Source: DATJLY01 sp035604195
GTDB lineage: Bacteria > Pseudomonadota > Alphaproteobacteria > ATCC43930 > CGMCC-115725
Reading direction: 5' to 3'
Assembly: GCA_035604195.1 (NCBI GenBank)
Contig: DATNIY010000008.1
Location: 1 to 14,938, forward strand
Length of the DNA: 14,938 nucleotides
This document shows positions 8,361 to 14,938 of the stretch, one piece after another. The stretch's first letter is position 1; every line of letters begins with the position of its first letter. A program made the translations under genes and the position numbers. The notes under the pieces were generated by a model. That model saw nothing but the letters and a program-made list of their open reading frames with translations, was not told where the DNA came from and made no database searches.

Positions 8361-8990
8361 ATGTTCACCCGCACCAAACCCAATGATTTGCCGGTCGGCG
8401 AGTCGCCGCGCGACAGCATGGTGCCGCACACCCCCGGCACCAGCCCGCTGAGCAAGCCGCCGGCGCGGCCGTCCGAGACCTTGCTCACGCCGCAGCAGGT
8501 CGCGCCGCCCAAGCGGCCGGACCTGCCGAAGCCTGTCATGGAGACGCGCAAGCCGACCGAGCCCATCGCCGCACCGGCCGAGACCAAGAAGCTCATCGTC
8601 GGCCGCGGCATCTCCTTGAACGGCCGGATCGCTGCCTGCGACCGCCTCATCGTCGAGGGCAAGGTCGAAGCGGCATTGCAGGACTGCCACACCATCGAGA
8701 TCGCGGAAAGCGGCACCTTCAAGGGCGCGGCGGAAATCGAGAGCGCCGAGGTCTCCGGCCATTACGAGGGCTCGCTCACGGTGCGCAAGAACCTGCTCAT
8801 TCACGGCACCGGCCATGTCAGCGGCACCATCCGCTACGGTCGGCTGCAGATCGAGCAGGGTGGCGAGATCAACGGCGACGTGAAGAGCCTCGGCGCCGCC
8901 GCCGATACCAAGCCCGCCGAGCGCACCGCGCCGCGGCCGGTGCCGACGGGCGCCGAGCTGCCGCTCGCGTCCTCGACCGGCACCGGCTGA
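8361..8990 (+). CDS. bactofilin (polymer-forming cytoskeletal protein)
   Basis: This 209-aa protein has a bactofilin (DUF583-type) domain at about residues 75-177. The domain is a right-handed beta-helix of short repeating strands rich in G-x-I/V/L turns, such as LIVGRGISLNGRI and SGTIRYGRLQIEQGGEINGDV. It is flanked by a proline-rich N-terminal tail (about 1-72) and a Pro/Ala/Thr-rich C-terminal tail, as usual in this family. Bactofilins self-assemble without nucleotide into filaments at the membrane and scaffold cell-wall, stalk or polarity proteins. AGGAG lies eight bases before the ATG. The only close same-strand partner is the 88-aa gene downstream. No peptidase or murein hydrolase partner is adjacent, so the local role is not specified. 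Confidence 0.93.
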   Translation: MFTRTKPNDLPVGESPRDSMVPHTPGTSPLSKPPARPSETLLTPQQVAPPKRPDLPKPVMETRKPTEPIAAPAETKKLIVGRGISLNGRIAACDRLIVEGKVEAALQDCHTIEIAESGTFKGAAEIESAEVSGHYEGSLTVRKNLLIHGTGHVSGTIRYGRLQIEQGGEINGDVKSLGAAADTKPAERTAPRPVPTGAELPLASSTGTG

Positions 8991-9040
8991 AACCGCCCGC
9001 CTTTTGACGCCATTGTTCCGGACTGCCGTAGCACCTTCCG

Positions 9041-9307
9041 ATGTCTGACAGCCTGCAATCCAACGCCCGCGGCGCGAGCCCCGAGCCCGCGCCGCGGTCG
9101 CCGGCCCAACCACCCCGCGACCCCCGCACCTTCGCCAAGAACCTGATCGCGCATTTGGGCGAGCGCGCGACGGCCTATGCCATGCACCAGGCCCTGAAGG
9201 CGCGGCAGCGCGGCGATGACCGCAACGCCGAGCGCTGGCTCTGGATCGCCGGGGCGACGCGCGAGATTCTGCGTTCCGAGCCCAGCGACCTCGACGAGAA
9301 GGCGTGA
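9041..9307 (+). CDS. conserved-looking 88-aa hypothetical protein
   Basis: This is a small soluble protein with no family that I can name. A Pro/Arg-rich disordered N-terminus (1-27) is followed by a helical core at about 28-80 (LGERATAYAMHQALKARQRG and AERWLWIAGATREIL). This looks like two amphipathic helices linked by a short charged turn. It starts 50 bases after the bactofilin stop on the same strand and is probably co-transcribed with it. The ribosome site is weak. Codon use and amino-acid pattern look like real protein, unlike the antisense frame. It could be a bactofilin-associated or general regulatory helical protein, but neither is shown. Confidence 0.7.
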   Translation: MSDSLQSNARGASPEPAPRSPAQPPRDPRTFAKNLIAHLGERATAYAMHQALKARQRGDDRNAERWLWIAGATREILRSEPSDLDEKA

Positions 9308-9421
9308 GCGCGGCCCAAAGCGTTCACGTCTCGTTTACCAATGCCGGGCTAGGGTTGGGTCTGGCGGTCAGCTCCGGAAGTCGCGGGCGACCGCGACACC
9401 ACTCCGGCGCGAGGAGTCATG

Positions 9422-9742
9422 ATGGCCCGCAAGCTCTGGCTCGCCCTCCTGACCGTGACTCTGATGGGACCCGCGGTGCTCGCCGCGGATACCTTCAATG
9501 TGAGCCAGCAGCACCGCATCTTCACTCCGGATTCGTTGACGGTGCCGCGCGGCACCATCGTTCACATCATGAACGACGACAATGTCACGCACCACGTCTT
9601 CGTCGATCAGCCGGAAATGCATTTCGATTCGGGCGAGCAGCCGATGGGCACCACGGTCGATCTGCGCTTCGACAGCCCCGGCACTTACGACGTGCAGTGC
9701 GCCATCCACCCGACCATGCATCTTCTGGTCAAGGTGCAGTAG
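9422..9742 (+). CDS. secreted cupredoxin, amicyanin/plastocyanin-like
   Basis: This is a small blue-copper electron carrier of about 106 aa exported to the periplasm. A Sec signal peptide (RKLWLALLTVTLMGPAVLA) precedes the likely cleavage site LA-AD. Numbering from the ATG at 9419, the type 1 copper ligands are His58 (VTHHV), Cys94, His97 and Met100 in CAIHPTM. The Cys-x2-His-x2-Met spacing is that of amicyanin, not the Cys-x2-His-x4-Met of plastocyanin and pseudoazurin. GAGGAG at 9411-9416 gives best spacing to the second ATG (9422); the first (9419) is possible. The stop overlaps by 14 bp the end of the convergent di-heme peroxidase gene, a plausible electron-transfer partner. No methylamine dehydrogenase genes are present, so the name mauC is not justified. 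Confidence 0.88.
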   Translation: MARKLWLALLTVTLMGPAVLAADTFNVSQQHRIFTPDSLTVPRGTIVHIMNDDNVTHHVFVDQPEMHFDSGEQPMGTTVDLRFDSPGTYDVQCAIHPTMHLLVKVQ

Positions 9743-10808
9743 GCGCCACTTCCCGTGAGCGCGGCAGGACCGGAACCGGCTCGTCCTTGGGTGCGCCGGT
9801 CAAGGTCTCGAGGAAGGCGATGAGGTCCGCCTTCTCCTGATCGCTCAGGCCCAAGGGCTTGATCAGGTCCGACCGGCTCGGCCGGTCGATGCCGCCGCGG
9901 TCGTAGAGATCGATCACCGCCTTCAGATCGGCCTCGGACCCGTCATGCATGTAGGGCGCGCGCCGCGCCGTGTCGCGTAAGGTCGGCACCTTGAAGGCAT
10001 AGCGCAGCTTCGGCGAGTTCGCGAAGATGCGGCCGCGGCCGATGTCGTCGCCCCGTGCCGAGCCGATGTCGTAGAAGGCGCCGTCGGTGAAGTTCCAGCC
10101 GCTGTGGCATTCGGCGCAGCCGGCCTTGCCGTTGAACAAATCGAAGCCACGCTTGGCCGCCGCGCCGATCGCGCTCTCGTCGCCTTCGATCCAGCGGTCG
10201 AACGGCGCGGTCGTTGCGACGATCGTGCGCTCGAAGGTGGCGATCGCCTGCTCGATATGCGCGCGCGTGACGGCGCCTTCTTCCGGAAAGGCCGCGTCGA
10301 AGGCCCGGCGATAGCCGGGGATCGCCGTCAGCGCCGCCAGCAGATCGCTCTCCTTGCGGTTCATGTTGCCGGCGCCGGTGATGGGCGAGTACGCGACCGC
10401 CTCGAGATTGCGGAACTTGCCGTCCCAGCCCAGCACCGGGATCCACGCCACGTCGAGGAGCGTCGGCGAGCGCAGCGGCAGCGCCTTCTGGTTCTCGCCG
10501 ACGGCGCGCGGCAGCCCGTCGCCCCAGGACAGGCCGGGATTGTGGCAACTGGCACAGGACCGCACGCCCTCGCCCGACAGGATCGGGTCCCAGAACAGCA
10601 TGCGTCCGAGCTCGAACTTGGCGGCGGCGTATGGGTCGCTCGCGGGGAAGGGGATCTCGGGCGGACGATGGTAGCGCGCCATCCAAGCCGCGCGGTCGGG
10701 CGCGCCGCCCGGCGTGCGGTCGGGCCCGGCAGCGAGGGCCGGCGCGAGCAGGCCGAGCGCCAGCGCCAGCGCCGCGGCGCGCCAGCCATAAGGGCCGAGC
10801 GCGATCAA
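9729..10808 (-). CDS. periplasmic di-heme cytochrome c peroxidase / MauG-family protein
   Basis: This 359-aa exported protein has two c-type heme sites, CASCH (85-89) and CAECH (231-235), each in the usual half of the bacterial di-heme peroxidase fold. Further family segments are SPTLLDVAW...WDGK (114-131) after the first heme and VPTLRDTARRAPYMHDGS (274-291) closing the second pocket. A hydrophobic signal (about 10-27, ending ALAA) sends it to the periplasm. The start is a TTG at 10808 that overlaps the sensor-kinase stop (TTGA), implying translational coupling. Typical members reduce hydrogen peroxide using electrons from cytochrome c or cupredoxin; MauG-like members oxidise protein residues. 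Sequence alone does not separate these. It converges on, and overlaps by 14 bp, a cupredoxin gene. Confidence 0.9.
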   Translation of the reverse strand: MIALGPYGWRAAALALALGLLAPALAAGPDRTPGGAPDRAAWMARYHRPPEIPFPASDPYAAAKFELGRMLFWDPILSGEGVRSCASCHNPGLSWGDGLPRAVGENQKALPLRSPTLLDVAWIPVLGWDGKFRNLEAVAYSPITGAGNMNRKESDLLAALTAIPGYRRAFDAAFPEEGAVTRAHIEQAIATFERTIVATTAPFDRWIEGDESAIGAAAKRGFDLFNGKAGCAECHSGWNFTDGAFYDIGSARGDDIGRGRIFANSPKLRYAFKVPTLRDTARRAPYMHDGSEADLKAVIDLYDRGGIDRPSRSDLIKPLGLSDQEKADLIAFLETLTGAPKDEPVPVLPRSREVAPTAP

Positions 10809-12712
10809 CTCGCCACCGCCAGGGGCCGCGGCCCCTCGAGGATCGCCGGCAGATCGACCGTGACGGTGGTGCCCTTGCCGAGCGTGCTCTCGACGGTGAG
10901 CTTGCCGCCGTGCTGTTCGGCGAAAAGCTTGCTCAGCGGCAGGCCGAGGCCGGTACCGCCGTATTTGCGCGACAGGCTGCTATCGACCTGGCCGAAGGGC
11001 TCGAGCGCCCGCGGAATGTCCTTGGCCTCCATCCCGATCCCGGTATCGCTGACCGCGATGGCGACGCCATGGGCGCTGCGCCGTACGCTGACCTTGACCT
11101 TGCCGCCCTTGGGCGTGAATTTGATCGCGTTCGAGAGCAGATTGAGCAGCACCTGCCTGAGCCTGGTGTGATCGGCCGCAACCAGGGGGATGCTGACGTC
11201 GAGATATTGCGACAGCTCGACCTCGCCTTCCACGGCCTGTTGGTTGACGAGGCGCAACGACTCCTCGACGATGTCGGCGATGCGGGTGGGCTGCAGCTTC
11301 AATTCGGTCCTGCCCGATTGCAGCTTGGCAATGTCGAGGATGTCGCTGATGACCGCGAGCAGGTGGTGCCCGCTGCGCAGGATGTCGGCGGCGAAGTCGC
11401 GGTATTTCGGCTGGCTCACCGGCCCGAACATCTCGCCGGCGATGATCTCGGAAAAGCCGATCACGGCGTTCAAGGGCGTCCGCAGCTCGTGGCTCATATT
11501 GGCGAGGAACTCGGTCTTGGCGCGGTTGGCCGCCTCGGCCTGCTCCTTCGCCCCCTGCAGCGCCGTTTCGCGGTCCTTGAGCGCGGTGATGTCGCTGGCG
11601 ATGAGCACCACGCCGCCATCCTCAGTCTTGCTGCGGCTCAAGCGCAGCCAGCGGCCATCGGCCAGGCGCACTTCGCCGGTCGGCGTGCTGAGCGCCGCCT
11701 CGAGCGAGGGCGGCAGCGGCGAGCCCGCGGCAAAGGCGCCGGAAAGCTCGCGAAAGAAGGCCGCGATCTGCGAGTTGGAGATGACGATGCGGCCGGCGCC
11801 GTCGACCAGGACGACGCCTTCGTCCGAGCTCTCGATCGCGGTGATGAGCCGCGCCTGCGCCGAGCGCCGCGCCGCGATCTCGCGCTCCATCATCGCGCGG
11901 ATGTTGTCGCGCATCACCGCCATCGATTTGAGCAGGCGACCCAATTCATCATTGCCGGCGGAGACGATCTCGACGTCGAGCTCGCCTTCCGCGATGCGGC
12001 TCGCCGCGCGGGCGGCGGCGGCGATCGGCTCGACCATGCGGCGCGACAGCATCATAGCGACGCCGGCAGCGAGAACCAGCGCCAGGATGGTGGCGGCGAT
12101 GCTGAACTGATGGTAGGCAGTGATCGACGCCAGCGCCTGCTCGCGGCCGCGAAAGCCGTCCTCGGCGGTGAGCTCGACCAGTCGATCGAAGGCGCTGACC
12201 ACGATGTTTGCGTGCTTCTCGAGCTCGGCGCGATCGAGGAGCGTGTCGGTGCCGGCGAGCGCCTGGCGGCGCAAACCGTCCCAGGCCGCAACCGCTGCGA
12301 CCGTCTCCCGCGCCGCAGCCGCCGCGCGCGCCGAGGTCGAGCGCTTTTCGGCGACGGCGAGATCCTCGTTGAGCGCTTGGTACAGCCGGTCGACGCGCGC
12401 CTCGACGCTCGACCGCCGGTCGCTATCGACGGCCGACTGCCAGCGCGACCAGTCGAGCTCCATCTCCGTGAAATTGGACAGCGCGAGGCGCGCATAGCTG
12501 ATCGACATCAGCGGTTTGTCGTAGGTGTCGACGACCAGCTGGCCGGAATGTCCGACGCTGTTGACGGCATAAAGACCGAGCAGGCCGGTGATGGTCGCCA
12601 TGACGCCGAAGGCAAGCAGAATCTTGCCGCGGATGGTGACGGTTGCGCCGCGAAACCGCCGGGCTGCCGCCCCGGTCGCGCGAGCCAGATTGGTCGCGTA
12701 GCCGTCAGACAC
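10805..12712 (-). CDS. membrane sensor histidine kinase, HAMP-PAS-HisKA-HATPase
   Basis: This 635-aa sensor kinase (GTG start) has two transmembrane segments (about 29-50 and 204-223) enclosing a helical periplasmic sensor of about 150 residues. It is followed by HAMP (about 222-275), a PAS domain (about 290-375), HisKA with acceptor His408 in MSHELRTP, and an ATPase domain with N-box Asn528, G1 DTGIGM at 556-561 and G2 GGTGLGL near 585-591. There is no receiver domain, so a separate response regulator must exist elsewhere. The GTG at 12712 is preferred because GGGA lies seven bases before it. The frame also holds GTG at 12739 and TTG at 12742 without ribosome sites. Its stop overlaps the di-heme peroxidase start by four bases, so the two are probably one operon; the kinase may sense a redox or envelope signal. 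Confidence 0.9.
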   Translation of the reverse strand: MSDGYATNLARATGAAARRFRGATVTIRGKILLAFGVMATITGLLGLYAVNSVGHSGQLVVDTYDKPLMSISYARLALSNFTEMELDWSRWQSAVDSDRRSSVEARVDRLYQALNEDLAVAEKRSTSARAAAAARETVAAVAAWDGLRRQALAGTDTLLDRAELEKHANIVVSAFDRLVELTAEDGFRGREQALASITAYHQFSIAATILALVLAAGVAMMLSRRMVEPIAAAARAASRIAEGELDVEIVSAGNDELGRLLKSMAVMRDNIRAMMEREIAARRSAQARLITAIESSDEGVVLVDGAGRIVISNSQIAAFFRELSGAFAAGSPLPPSLEAALSTPTGEVRLADGRWLRLSRSKTEDGGVVLIASDITALKDRETALQGAKEQAEAANRAKTEFLANMSHELRTPLNAVIGFSEIIAGEMFGPVSQPKYRDFAADILRSGHHLLAVISDILDIAKLQSGRTELKLQPTRIADIVEESLRLVNQQAVEGEVELSQYLDVSIPLVAADHTRLRQVLLNLLSNAIKFTPKGGKVKVSVRRSAHGVAIAVSDTGIGMEAKDIPRALEPFGQVDSSLSRKYGGTGLGLPLSKLFAEQHGGKLTVESTLGKGTTVTVDLPAILEGPRPLAVAS

Positions 12713-12758
12713 TATGCAGTCCCAAGAATGCGCGCCCACCAACGCCGGTAGATGCGCC

Positions 12759-12795
12759 TAATTCGACTAATATCCTGTTAATTTAAATGTTTAAC
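12759..12795 (-). promoter_or_regulatory. AT-rich promoter region of the sensor kinase/peroxidase operon
   Basis: This short AT-rich island in GC-rich surroundings lies just upstream of the sensor kinase. On the minus strand, TTAAAC, 16 bp, then TATTAG could act as a poor sigma70 promoter. Three TTAA tetramers occur, but none has the 7-bp spacing of a CtrA box. Position and composition are the main support. Confidence 0.3.
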
Positions 12796-12835
12796 GGCGC
12801 GCAGCCGGGACGGTCCGAGCGGCCGGCGGGACGGT

Positions 12836-13876
12836 TCACCAGATCATGGTGCCGTAGAGCAGCGCATGCCCGCCATAGTAGGCGGCAAGCGTGACAACAA
12901 GCGCCGCGCCGTAGCTTACGGGGGCAAGGATCGGCGCCCGTCGGATGATCGGCTGATCGTCGAGGGCAACGGCGATCAAAGTGGCGATGATCATCGAATG
13001 GCCGATGGCGTCGATCTTACCGAAGGTGAAGATTGCGCTAATGAACATCGCGTTGAGCACGATCGCGGCGAGCCGGCGCACCAGGGGCGTCCACAACAGC
13101 GAGAAGGACAGGCTGAATTCCATGAAGCCGGCTGCGACCATGTAGAATTCGGAGTTGAAGCCCATGCATAGGGTCGGGTGCGCCTGGAGCAGGGGGTCGG
13201 TCCATTGCGGATAGGCCCATTTTTCGACCGAGGCCCACATCAGCGTGATCGCCGCGCCCCAGCGCGCGAAGTCGATCGGGCGAAGGCCCAGGAGCCGCCG
13301 CTCGCCCAGCCCGGTCAGGGCGTAATAGACGGCGAGACCCAGGAAGATCGGATAATCCAGCAAATGGAAGATGCCGTAGGTATAGACCCCGTAGGCCCAG
13401 AGCGCGGCGATGCCGGCCGCCGCCAGGACCATCGTCGAGCGCCAGAACAGGAGCAGGGCGATGGCACATTGCAGCCACGGGATCGCCGGCAGGTCGGTCT
13501 TGAGCTCGGGCGTGAGGATGAGGTTCCCGACAGTGAACAGGGCGATGAAGAAGAGCGCGGCCATGCCGCGCATGAGGTCCTCGGTGCGCGGCCGCAAATG
13601 CGCGTGGTAGCGCTCGATGGCGCGAAGGACGGCGCCGCCCAGCGCGGTCCGTTCGATCAGGCAGAGCAGCCACAACCCGATCATGGCGGCGGCGACAAGC
13701 TCGCCGAAGGTGGCCGAGAAGACCGCGGACAACAGCTCCGGCTGCGCCGGCACGTCGTAAGGCGCGAACCATTTGACATGCGCCGCCGCCGTGCTCGGAA
13801 AAAGTGCTACCGCGATCAAGAACATCGCGGTTTGCAAGCACCGGGCTAGAAAGCGCGGCTGTTTGCGCCTGAACAA
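12836..13876 (-). CDS. DoxX-like polytopic membrane protein of unknown function, mature N-terminal His
   Basis: This 346-aa inner-membrane protein has about eight or nine hydrophobic helices. The N-terminus is a signal peptide with a basic start (RRKQPRF) and a likely cut after AAA at residue 32, so the mature chain begins His33-Val-Lys-Trp-Phe. The second half (VEKWAYPQW..., then an FYMVAAGFMEF helix) resembles DoxX/DoxD-type membrane proteins, which often accompany oxidases or thiol redox systems. The TTG at 13876 is chosen because GGGAGAGG lies just before it and because the first ATG (codon 18) would remove the charged part of the signal. It is a single gene on its own promoter. No catalytic motif is recognised; a metal-related role for the N-terminal His is a guess. 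Confidence 0.75.
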   Translation of the reverse strand: MFRRKQPRFLARCLQTAMFLIAVALFPSTAAAHVKWFAPYDVPAQPELLSAVFSATFGELVAAAMIGLWLLCLIERTALGGAVLRAIERYHAHLRPRTEDLMRGMAALFFIALFTVGNLILTPELKTDLPAIPWLQCAIALLLFWRSTMVLAAAGIAALWAYGVYTYGIFHLLDYPIFLGLAVYYALTGLGERRLLGLRPIDFARWGAAITLMWASVEKWAYPQWTDPLLQAHPTLCMGFNSEFYMVAAGFMEFSLSFSLLWTPLVRRLAAIVLNAMFISAIFTFGKIDAIGHSMIIATLIAVALDDQPIIRRAPILAPVSYGAALVVTLAAYYGGHALLYGTMIW

Positions 13877-13913
13877 TTTCCTCTCCCGCTGTCCGACCTA
13901 CAGCATTAACCAT

Positions 13914-13941
13914 CCTATACCGAGTCGGGTGCAGATTTCAC
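13914..13941 (-). promoter_or_regulatory. possible promoter of the DoxX-like gene
   Basis: On the minus strand, GTGAAA (13936-13941) and TATAGG (13914-13919) are separated by 16 bp, each matching four of six sigma70 positions. Immediately downstream on the plus strand, TTAACCAT (13906-13913) resembles a CtrA half-site. Transcription would start about 30 bases before the TTG start codon. Confidence 0.3.
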
Positions 13942-14078
13942 TTTAAAATTTAGATGCAACTAGCGCCGCATATTGGGCAATTCTGTAGTGCTGGAAAAAG
14001 GCCGCACTTGGCCCCTCGGCACCGGCCATCCGACCTCGCCGTGACAACGAAATCTTCACCCAAAAAGGGCAAAAGAGT

Positions 14079-14096
14079 GTGTGAAGCACTTCACAC
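14079..14096. promoter_or_regulatory. 18-bp palindrome across the start codon of the 63-aa gene
   Basis: GTGTGAAG and CTTCACAC form perfect 8-bp arms around a 2-bp centre. The GTG start codon at 14081 lies in the left arm. As DNA it could be a dimeric-repressor operator. As RNA it could fold into a 7-bp stem with a GCAC loop that hides the start codon. Confidence 0.5.
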
Positions 14097-14272
14097 TGAA
14101 TTTGGGGGCACGCGTGCTGCTCGGGCTTGGCGCAATTGGGATCGTTCTGGGCGTAACCGCCGCCCTCGGCGCAAGCCGCTATCCGCTCCATCAAGCAAGG
14201 CTCGAGCGATGGGCCGGTGCGTTGATCGTCATCGGCCTGTCGCTCGTCGGCCTCGCCGTGCCGATGCTGTGA
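14081..14272 (+). CDS. small two-helix membrane protein, 63 aa, unknown function
   Basis: This is a short hydrophobic protein with two predicted membrane helices, about residues 9-30 (GARVLLGLGAIGIVLGVTAA) and 44-62 (WAGALIVIGLSLVGLAVPML). They are joined by a basic loop with RYPLHQARLER, giving a hairpin with both ends on the same side. The start is GTG with only weak ribosome-site candidates (AAGGG about 11 bases upstream, GAG three bases upstream). An overlapping longer frame (13954-14325) is Arg-rich and not protein-like. It stands alone, divergent from the DoxX-like gene and convergent with the kinase end. No family is recognised; the helix pattern and stop position make it a reasonable gene. 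Confidence 0.55.
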   Translation: MKHFTLNLGARVLLGLGAIGIVLGVTAALGASRYPLHQARLERWAGALIVIGLSLVGLAVPML

Positions 14273-14362
14273 TCGGCCAGAATTGCAATCTGAGGTCGCA
14301 ATACAAATCCGCTTTACAACTATAAACGGCGCACCGAACGCGAGCGCCCAGGGCGATGAGCC

Positions 14363-14938
14363 CTAGGCCGCCAGCACCTCGCGCAAGAGGCGCGCCAGCT
14401 CCTCCTTGCGGTAGGGCTTGCTCAAGAGCCGCGCCGAGGCGGCCAAGCCGCCGAGATTGCCGTTGACCTTGGCCTCCGGGAAGCCCGAGGTCAGCACCAC
14501 CCTCATATGCGGCCAGCGCGCCATCACCCGCCGCGCCAGCTCGAAGCCGTCGATGGTGCCGGGCATGACGACGTCGCTGAACAAAAGATCGGCGCGCTCG
14601 CTCTCGAGCACATCGAGCGCTTGCGCTCCGTTCGCGGCCTCGATGACGCGATAGCCCACCTCTTTGAGCTGGCGCACGACGACGCGTCGCAGCGCGGTAT
14701 CGTCCTCGACCGCCAGCACGGTCTCGCCGCCGCCGCGTGCCAGCGGTTCGGGCGCGCCCGTCTCTGCGACGGCCGCGTCGGCCGCGGCGCGCGGCAGGTA
14801 GAGGCGGAAGGTGGTGCCGACGCCCACTTCGCTATAGACGTTGATGTGGCCGCCCGACTGCTTCATGAAGCCGAACACCATGCTGAGGCCGAGGCCGGTG
14901 CCCTTGTCGCGCTCCTTGGTGGTGTAGAAGGGCTCGAA
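14363..14938 (-). CDS. hybrid histidine kinase, C-terminal part: ATPase end plus receiver domain (5' end cut by window edge)
   Basis: This is the continuation of the kinase at the left edge; the first 47 codons are the repeated 141 bp. It encodes FEPFYTT, GTGLGL and SGGHINVYSE, which end the ATP-binding domain, then an Ala/Pro-rich linker and a receiver domain. In full-length numbering the receiver has the acidic pair Glu632/Asp633, phospho-acceptor Asp676 (LLFSDVVMPG), Thr704 (VLTSGF) and Lys728 (LLSKPY). The stop is TAG at 14363. The receiver is intact, so the hybrid kinase probably relays phosphate from His386 to Asp676 and then to a phosphotransfer protein not seen here. If the ends are a collapsed repeat, this part might instead belong to a close paralogue. 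Confidence 0.88.
   Translation of the reverse strand, partial: FEPFYTTKERDKGTGLGLSMVFGFMKQSGGHINVYSEVGVGTTFRLYLPRAAADAAVAETGAPEPLARGGGETVLAVEDDTALRRVVVRQLKEVGYRVIEAANGAQALDVLESERADLLFSDVVMPGTIDGFELARRVMARWPHMRVVLTSGFPEAKVNGNLGGLAASARLLSKPYRKEELARLLREVLAA
14798..14938. repeat. 141-bp exact direct repeat, right copy
   Basis: This copy is identical to 1-141. Removing one copy gives a 14,797-bp sequence in which the kinase gene is uninterrupted. It falls in the strongly conserved catalytic part of a hybrid kinase, a place where paralogues in one genome can also share sequence. Confidence 0.95.

Noticed and set aside
6669..9113. 814-codon minus-strand frame extending the transporter far upstream
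   Set aside because: The part above 8036 is antisense to the bactofilin and lacks transporter character. A strong ribosome site and ATG at 8036 define the real start.
12778..12794. CtrA box in the AT-rich stretch before the sensor kinase
   Set aside because: Three TTAA tetramers occur, but the gaps between pairs (1, 4 and 9 bases) do not give the required 7-bp spacing.
9422..13876. Methylamine utilisation (mau) cluster
   Set aside because: An amicyanin-like cupredoxin, a MauG-family protein and a DoxX-like membrane protein are present, but there is no methylamine dehydrogenase subunit and no other mau gene, and the strands and order do not match.
14285..14303. Terminator or operator hairpin after the 63-aa gene (TTGC...GCAA)
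   Set aside because: Only four end bases pair cleanly and the inner bases mismatch, so it is not distinguishable from chance.
14350..14364. Terminator hairpin at the end of the hybrid kinase gene
   Set aside because: The stem AGGGC/GCCCT is only 5 bp, overlaps the stop codon and has no T-run on the transcribed strand.

Overview
The window is GC-rich and very densely coded. Its genes are typical of soil or rhizosphere Alphaproteobacteria, probably Rhizobiales-like: a MASE4 hybrid histidine kinase, a bactofilin, a CoxLMS-type molybdenum hydroxylase, an aromatic-acid MFS porter, and an intergenic palindromic repeat of the 'gtcatggccggcc' type that is common in Bradyrhizobium-like chromosomes. 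No rRNA, tRNA, CRISPR array, insertion sequence, integrase, partition or replication gene is visible. The taxon is inferred from gene style and recalled repeat types, not from a marker gene.

The most important structural fact is that bases 1-141 are repeated exactly, in the same orientation, at 14798-14938. The minus-strand hybrid histidine kinase that begins at 1803 runs off the left edge and continues in frame from the right edge to a stop at 14363. Joined, it is an apparently complete 745-aa protein. Either the sequence is a 14,797-bp circle with its overlap left in, or it is a chromosomal stretch whose two ends lie in near-identical copies of a conserved kinase segment. The 141-bp overlap is a typical maximum assembly k-mer, so it says nothing about a biological terminal repeat. 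With no replication functions present, a plasmid is not established.

Layout: (1) 1-1803 and 14363-14938, the two parts of the MASE4-HisKA-HATPase-REC hybrid kinase. (2) 1919-8036, all minus strand and read right to left: an aromatic-acid:H+ symporter-type MFS protein, a class II aldolase/adducin-family enzyme, an 84-bp double-hairpin repeat, then the large (Mo), small (2x2Fe-2S) and medium (FAD) subunits of a xanthine dehydrogenase-family hydroxylase. Together these look like uptake, hydroxylation and decarboxylation or aldol cleavage of an unidentified aromatic or heteroaromatic acid. The large subunit lacks the Cys of true form I CO dehydrogenase. (3) 8037-8360, a divergent intergenic region with nested dyads, a good sigma70-like promoter and a possible 27-codon ORF. 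(4) 8361-9307, plus strand: a bactofilin and an 88-aa conserved-looking hypothetical protein. (5) 9419-9742, plus strand: a secreted cupredoxin with amicyanin-type copper-ligand spacing. It is convergent with, and overlaps by 14 bp, a periplasmic di-heme cytochrome c peroxidase/MauG-family protein on the minus strand, which is itself translationally coupled to a membrane PAS-histidine kinase (10805-12712). (6) 12836-13876, minus strand: a DoxX-like polytopic membrane protein whose predicted mature N-terminus is a histidine. (7) 14081-14272, plus strand: a 63-aa two-helix membrane protein whose GTG start lies inside an 18-bp palindrome.

The likely working units are the catabolic operon in (2) and a periplasmic redox module (cupredoxin, di-heme peroxidase, coupled sensor kinase) in (5). 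No DNA-binding regulator for either unit lies in the window, so the cognate regulators must be elsewhere.
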